Source: QQWI01 sp964522015 (GTDB lineage Bacteria > Bacillota > Clostridia > Peptostreptococcales > Acidaminobacteraceae). Taken from it: a stretch of DNA of 64,000 nucleotides. This document shows, in pieces, positions 61,361-64,000 of the stretch (position 1 is its first letter; every line of letters starts with the position of its first letter). The notes under the pieces are model-generated. The model saw nothing but the letters and a program-made list of their open reading frames with translations, was not told the origin of the DNA and made no database searches. The translations under genes and the position numbers were made by a program. The stretch is taken from assembly GCA_964522015.1 (NCBI GenBank), contig CAZFST010000017.1, forward strand, positions 24,078 to 88,077. Reading direction: 5' to 3'.

Positions 61361-62029
61361 CTATACCACATCAAAGAAGTGAACCTTCCCTACGGTTGTT
61401 ATCATACCATTTTCAACTATGAGAGCACCGTCATCTTCTATTGCGTATACAGGCTTTCCAGTGTCACAAAGTACTTTCTTGATACTTTCATTTTGTAAAT
61501 CTGTGTTTGTATAGTGGACCTCAATGCTAAAATTATCGATAATATTCATCCCAATATGGTATCCAAAATTAGGATAATCTCTATCAGGCGTTAAATGAAA
61601 TCTTTTAAACTGAATCACTGCACCTGCACTATAACCCAGAACAACTCCCGTATGATTTTCTATTAAGTCTACAAGTTCAAATTCATGTAGTCTGCTTAAC
61701 ATCTTGTCTGGGAGACCGCCAGGAAAATACAATATGTCTGACTCACTAACAATTTTTTTTGAAATCTCAACTGAATCCTCAAAGTAGTTAATCCATTTTA
61801 CATTTTCAGGATGAATACCGTATCTTAAAAATGAGTCCACTACTCCATTGTAAAATAACCCCAAATCCCTATCGTAATAAACACTCCAACTTTCCTTTGA
61901 ACTGATTAGTTCATCTCTAAAGGAAAATGGTATAATTGCAACCCTATTGTCCTTTTTAATGTAACGCTTAAAATCCTCAAAACACCAATCTGAATCAATC
62001 ATGTATCTATTGGTTAAAATATTGATCAT
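61361..62029 (-). CDS. Peptidase E-like (S51 family) serine hydrolase
   Basis: A 222-residue S51-like protein from ATG 62029, eight bases after GGGGG (the frame opens at 62116). The nucleophile elbow is GVVLGYSAGAVIQF (Ser about residue 131), preceded by ILYFPGGLPDKML. Family enzymes are aspartyl dipeptidases or cyanophycinase-like. Catalytic His/Glu are not securely assigned. Single gene in the cassette between attC 7 and 8. Confidence 0.85.
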   Translation of the reverse strand: MINILTNRYMIDSDWCFEDFKRYIKKDNRVAIIPFSFRDELISSKESWSVYYDRDLGLFYNGVVDSFLRYGIHPENVKWINYFEDSVEISKKIVSESDILYFPGGLPDKMLSRLHEFELVDLIENHTGVVLGYSAGAVIQFKRFHLTPDRDYPNFGYHIGMNIIDNFSIEVHYTNTDLQNESIKKVLCDTGKPVYAIEDDGALIVENGMITTVGKVHFFDVV

Positions 62030-62211
62030 TTTAATTTCCCCCAAAGTTGAAAACCCCAAATTTATCACATACGATATTAAGTGCTGCAATACATAATATA
62101 TGCAACTATAGAGCATTTAACATTTGTTTAAGATTTTTTGGTTTGTTTTTGTTCATCTCTTTCACAAATTTTTCTTGTCTTTCTAATTTAAATACCATTG
62201 CCTATAACGTT

Positions 62212-62304
62212 TCGGGTGTACCCGATGCAACTGGTTGGCGCGATCCCTTGCTAGTATTTGCAAGGGGCGTGACAGCTAGTTGTATTGGGGATACCCTGTT
62301 ACAC
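62212..62304 (+). repeat. attC-like site 8 (short variant)
   Basis: Boxes CTATAAC and GTTACAC. The 93-bp body has GGGTGTACCCGATGCAACTG pairing with CAGCTAGTTGTATTGGGGAT ACCC-type sequence, and the common GGTTGGCGCGAT and GCAAGGGGCGTGAC core. Confidence 0.82.
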
Positions 62305-62737
62305 GCTGGCCATTAAATTTGTTTTGAATATTAAAATCATAAATCCAATGAGACCACGAGATACTTCAATCCTACACCAGAGTTTATCAAAGCAACAACC
62401 TTGACAATTCCCTTAGCAAGGATCTGCTATATTTTGCGCGAAGCGCATTAACCTTTAGCGCGAAGCGTAATTTCTTTGCGCGTAGCGTAAATTGCATTTG
62501 TTGTGCGTAGCACAATAAAATTCAACAAGGCTAACTTGCTTCTATATTCTACATGCCATGACAAACTACTAAAAAACTGTAAATCCCACTATGTAATTAT
62601 CTCATAAGTTGCAATAGCATGGAATCTAAATATGGGAAAAGTCTGTCTTTTTCTTCTTTTCTTTTCTCTTCTTTCGCTGATTTTGCATTTCTTTTTTATG
62701 TTTTTTTGTATTTAGCTGCTTCTTTTTCGTGGCTTGC
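62305..62737. other. ORF-less cassette with GNA-loop mini-hairpins
   Basis: The cassette between attC 8 and 9 has no convincing gene. At 62436-62513 it holds four mini-hairpins: GCGC-GAA-GCGC, GCGC-GAA-GCG, GCGC-GTA-GCG and GTGC-GTA-GCAC, spaced 20-25 bp. At 62640-62720 a polypyrimidine tract reads on the minus strand as a lysine-rich open frame ending KEKKKKTDFSHI without a good start. Confidence 0.6.
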
Positions 62738-62855
62738 GAGTAACGTTTTGAGCGCTAGCAATGTAAGCGGCCGCCTTAGCGGATTGGCGCGAGCCTTGCC
62801 TCCAAGCAAATGCAAGGGGCGTGACAAAGCTTATATTGCTAGAGCTCTGTTATAT
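62738..62855 (+). repeat. attC-like site 9
   Basis: Boxes GAGTAAC and GTTATAT. Majority-type body: GAGCGCTAGCAATGTAAGC pairs with GCTTATATTGCTAGAGCTC. Confidence 0.92.
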
Positions 62856-62876
62856 GACGTAGCAACCGATGATCTT

Positions 62877-63434
62877 TTATGTATCAATTTCTTTTCCGTC
62901 TTTACCTATCCTGTACTTATATCCTTCCCAATCCGTTACCAATATACAATCTTCCATTATTATGAACTCATCATTCCCATCTAAAGTTGTAAAAATGTCT
63001 CTTCCACTAAAGGACCATTCAATTTTACCCTCAGCATTTAGATAAGCGATATCTTCCTCACCATGAGCTATGTATCCATTTTGAAACTTATAAATTCCAA
63101 AACACGTACCTGGATCTGCTTTGACATTCCACTTTAAACTCATATTAGGTAACTCAATGCAAAAAATACTATCACTTACACAAATTAGAATTAATGATTC
63201 ATCAATCAGATATGAGTTTTGATGAATTCCTGTTCCACCACCAGTAGCGATGAGAAGCACTTTTTTGAAATTCACATTGTTGATAATTGCATGGCGTGAT
63301 ATATAATTACCTTTGTCACAGCCATCAGCAAAATATAAGTAATCGTAATTTCTTATATTATCAGTTGAATTAAAACTATAATTGTCTTCATTCAACAAGG
63401 TAAGGTCAAATTCTAATGTGTTTATGTTTATCAT
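62877..63434 (-). CDS. Cassette-encoded hypothetical protein, beta-propeller-like
   Basis: A 185-residue soluble protein with repeated short strand pairs (SLILICVSDSIFCIELPN, FGIYKFQNGYIAHGEEDIAY, FIIMEDCILVTDWEGYKYRI), suggesting a small beta-propeller or WG/PQQ-like fold. No family named. Start ATG 63434 after AAGGAAAAC. Single gene of the cassette between attC 9 and 10, whose ends form a 19-bp inverted repeat with one mismatch. Confidence 0.72.
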   Translation of the reverse strand: MININTLEFDLTLLNEDNYSFNSTDNIRNYDYLYFADGCDKGNYISRHAIINNVNFKKVLLIATGGGTGIHQNSYLIDESLILICVSDSIFCIELPNMSLKWNVKADPGTCFGIYKFQNGYIAHGEEDIAYLNAEGKIEWSFSGRDIFTTLDGNDEFIIMEDCILVTDWEGYKYRIGKDGKEIDT

Positions 63435-63469
63435 TTGTTTTCCTTATCTTTCATTTCGGTTGCTATGTC

Positions 63470-63587
63470 ATATAACGTTTTGAGCGCTAGCAATGTAAAC
63501 GGCCGCCTTAGCGGATTGGCGCGAGCCTTGCTTCCAAGTTGTTGCAAGGGGCGTGACAAAGTTTATATTGCTAGAGCTCTGTTATAT
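63470..63587 (+). repeat. attC-like site 10
   Basis: Boxes ATATAAC and GTTATAT. Majority-type body, nearly identical to site 9: GAGCGCTAGCAATGTAAAC pairs with GTTTATATTGCTAGAGCTC (the G-C to A-T change is matched on the other arm). Confidence 0.93.
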
Positions 63588-63596
63588 GATGGGTGG

Positions 63597-63664
63597 TTTG
63601 CGGAGCACATTTTTACAATGGGTGCAGGGCACAATTTCAACAATGGGTGCAGAGCACAAATGAT
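63597..63664. repeat. Three short repeats with a GCAC mini-hairpin core
   Basis: Three copies at about 26-bp spacing of TGCGGAGCACA/TGCAGGGCACA/TGCAGAGCACA with AATTTYAACAATGGG between, just right of attC 10. Confidence 0.65.
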
Positions 63665-63714
63665 GATGATTCACACGACTGCTAAAACAGATGATTCACT
63701 CTAGTATAAAACAT

Positions 63715-63905
63715 CATTAATTCGCTTAGATATAAACCCTTTACCGTGCGGAGCACAAATGCCTTTATTTCACTTAGGTATAAAACCCTTACCGTGCGGA
63801 GCACAAATGCTTTTAATTCACTTAGGTATAAAACCCTTACCGTGCAGAGCACAAATGCTTTTAACTCACTTAGGTATAAAACCCTTACCGTGCGGAGCAC
63901 AAATT
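63715..63905. repeat. Four 48-bp tandem repeats
   Basis: Unit about TTCACTTAGGTATAAAACCC, TTACCGTGCGGAGCACAAAT, GCTTTTAA; the ACCGTGCGGAGCAC core recurs at 63743, 63791, 63839 and 63887, exactly 48 bp apart. Each holds GTGC-GGA-GCAC (one GTGC-AGA-GCAC). Open frames exist on both strands because 48 is a multiple of three, but no RBS or real protein features support coding. The window ends inside this cassette; nothing else is seen to 64000. Confidence 0.85.
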
Positions 63906-64000
63906 GGAATAACATGATTTCTAATTGCAAAAGCTCACTCAGAGTGCTGTTTTTCTAACTGATAATTTGGCAATTTCATTTTACTTTTCATGTTTTCATT

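Noticed and set aside
62640..62720. Lysine-rich minus-strand peptide in the ORF-less cassette
   Set aside because: Arises from a polypyrimidine tract, with no RBS and only about 20 codons after the first ATG.
62877..63434. Naming the cassette protein as an enzyme
   Set aside because: Only a beta-rich pattern is visible; no catalytic motif supports a function.
63597..63905. Possible CRISPR array
   Set aside because: The repeats are tandem, with no unique spacers between them and no cas genes nearby.
63682..63958. Overlapping open frames on both strands with 16-residue repeats (for example VLYLSELKAFV)
   Set aside because: They are a by-product of the 48-bp tandem repeat being a multiple of three; no RBS, no fold, both strands equally open.

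Overview
The window looks like chromosomal DNA of a Gram-positive, Clostridia-like Firmicute. The signs are strong AGGAGG-type ribosome binding sites, an LCP wall-polymer ligase, an SLH-domain surface protein, a BlaI/BlaR1-type sensor pair, no outer-membrane genes and moderately AT-rich DNA. The species cannot be named from the sequence. No tRNA, rRNA or CRISPR array was seen.

Left part (1-20 kb): a sugar operon (D-lyxose/mannose-type isomerase plus PfkB kinase) diverges from an AraC regulator. A long minus-strand catabolic operon follows, running from 19.7 kb down to 4.2 kb: amidase, flavin oxidoreductase, the three subunits of a molybdenum hydroxylase, MocA-like nucleotidyltransferase, the DUF2877/FdrA/DUF1116 trio (the AllH/F/G oxamate-carbamoyltransferase type), a metal-dependent cyclase-family hydrolase, a class III CoA-transferase, XdhC and MoeA. 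Together these suggest anaerobic breakdown of an N-heterocycle or amide, with cofactor synthesis (MoeA, MocA, XdhC) built in. The substrate is unknown.

Middle (20-49 kb): plus-strand BlaI/BlaR1-like and MarR/MATE units, each behind clear palindromic operators; a run of minus-strand accessory enzymes (HAD, GrpB, nucleotidyltransferase, GNAT, NUDIX, nitroreductase); a 2245-residue SLH/InlB-repeat surface protein whose promoter carries four 11-bp direct repeats; a frameshifted Rpn nuclease; a pair of ABC half-transporters; an acyltransferase; a permease/isomerase/GNAT operon; a Fic relic and two related lipoprotein-type genes. A THEP1-like NTPase and three methyltransferases follow at 49-52 kb.

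Right part (about 53 to beyond 63.6 kb) is the most unusual region: an integron-type gene-cassette array. Ten attC-like sites (mostly about 118 bp, GC-rich, palindromic, ending in AAC and GTT core boxes) separate small accessory genes: NUDIX, GNATs, deaminase, kinase-like, peptidase E-like, membrane proteins and a HigBA toxin-antitoxin pair with its own promoter. Cassette ends are mutually complementary, up to 18 of 19 bp. A group IIC-type intron sits exactly inside the core box of one attC. No integrase gene is present in the window. Two cassettes have no convincing gene but carry clusters of GNA-triloop mini-hairpins, one within 48-bp tandem repeats. Several genes at 52-55 kb are broken by frameshift, stop or loss of the start codon.
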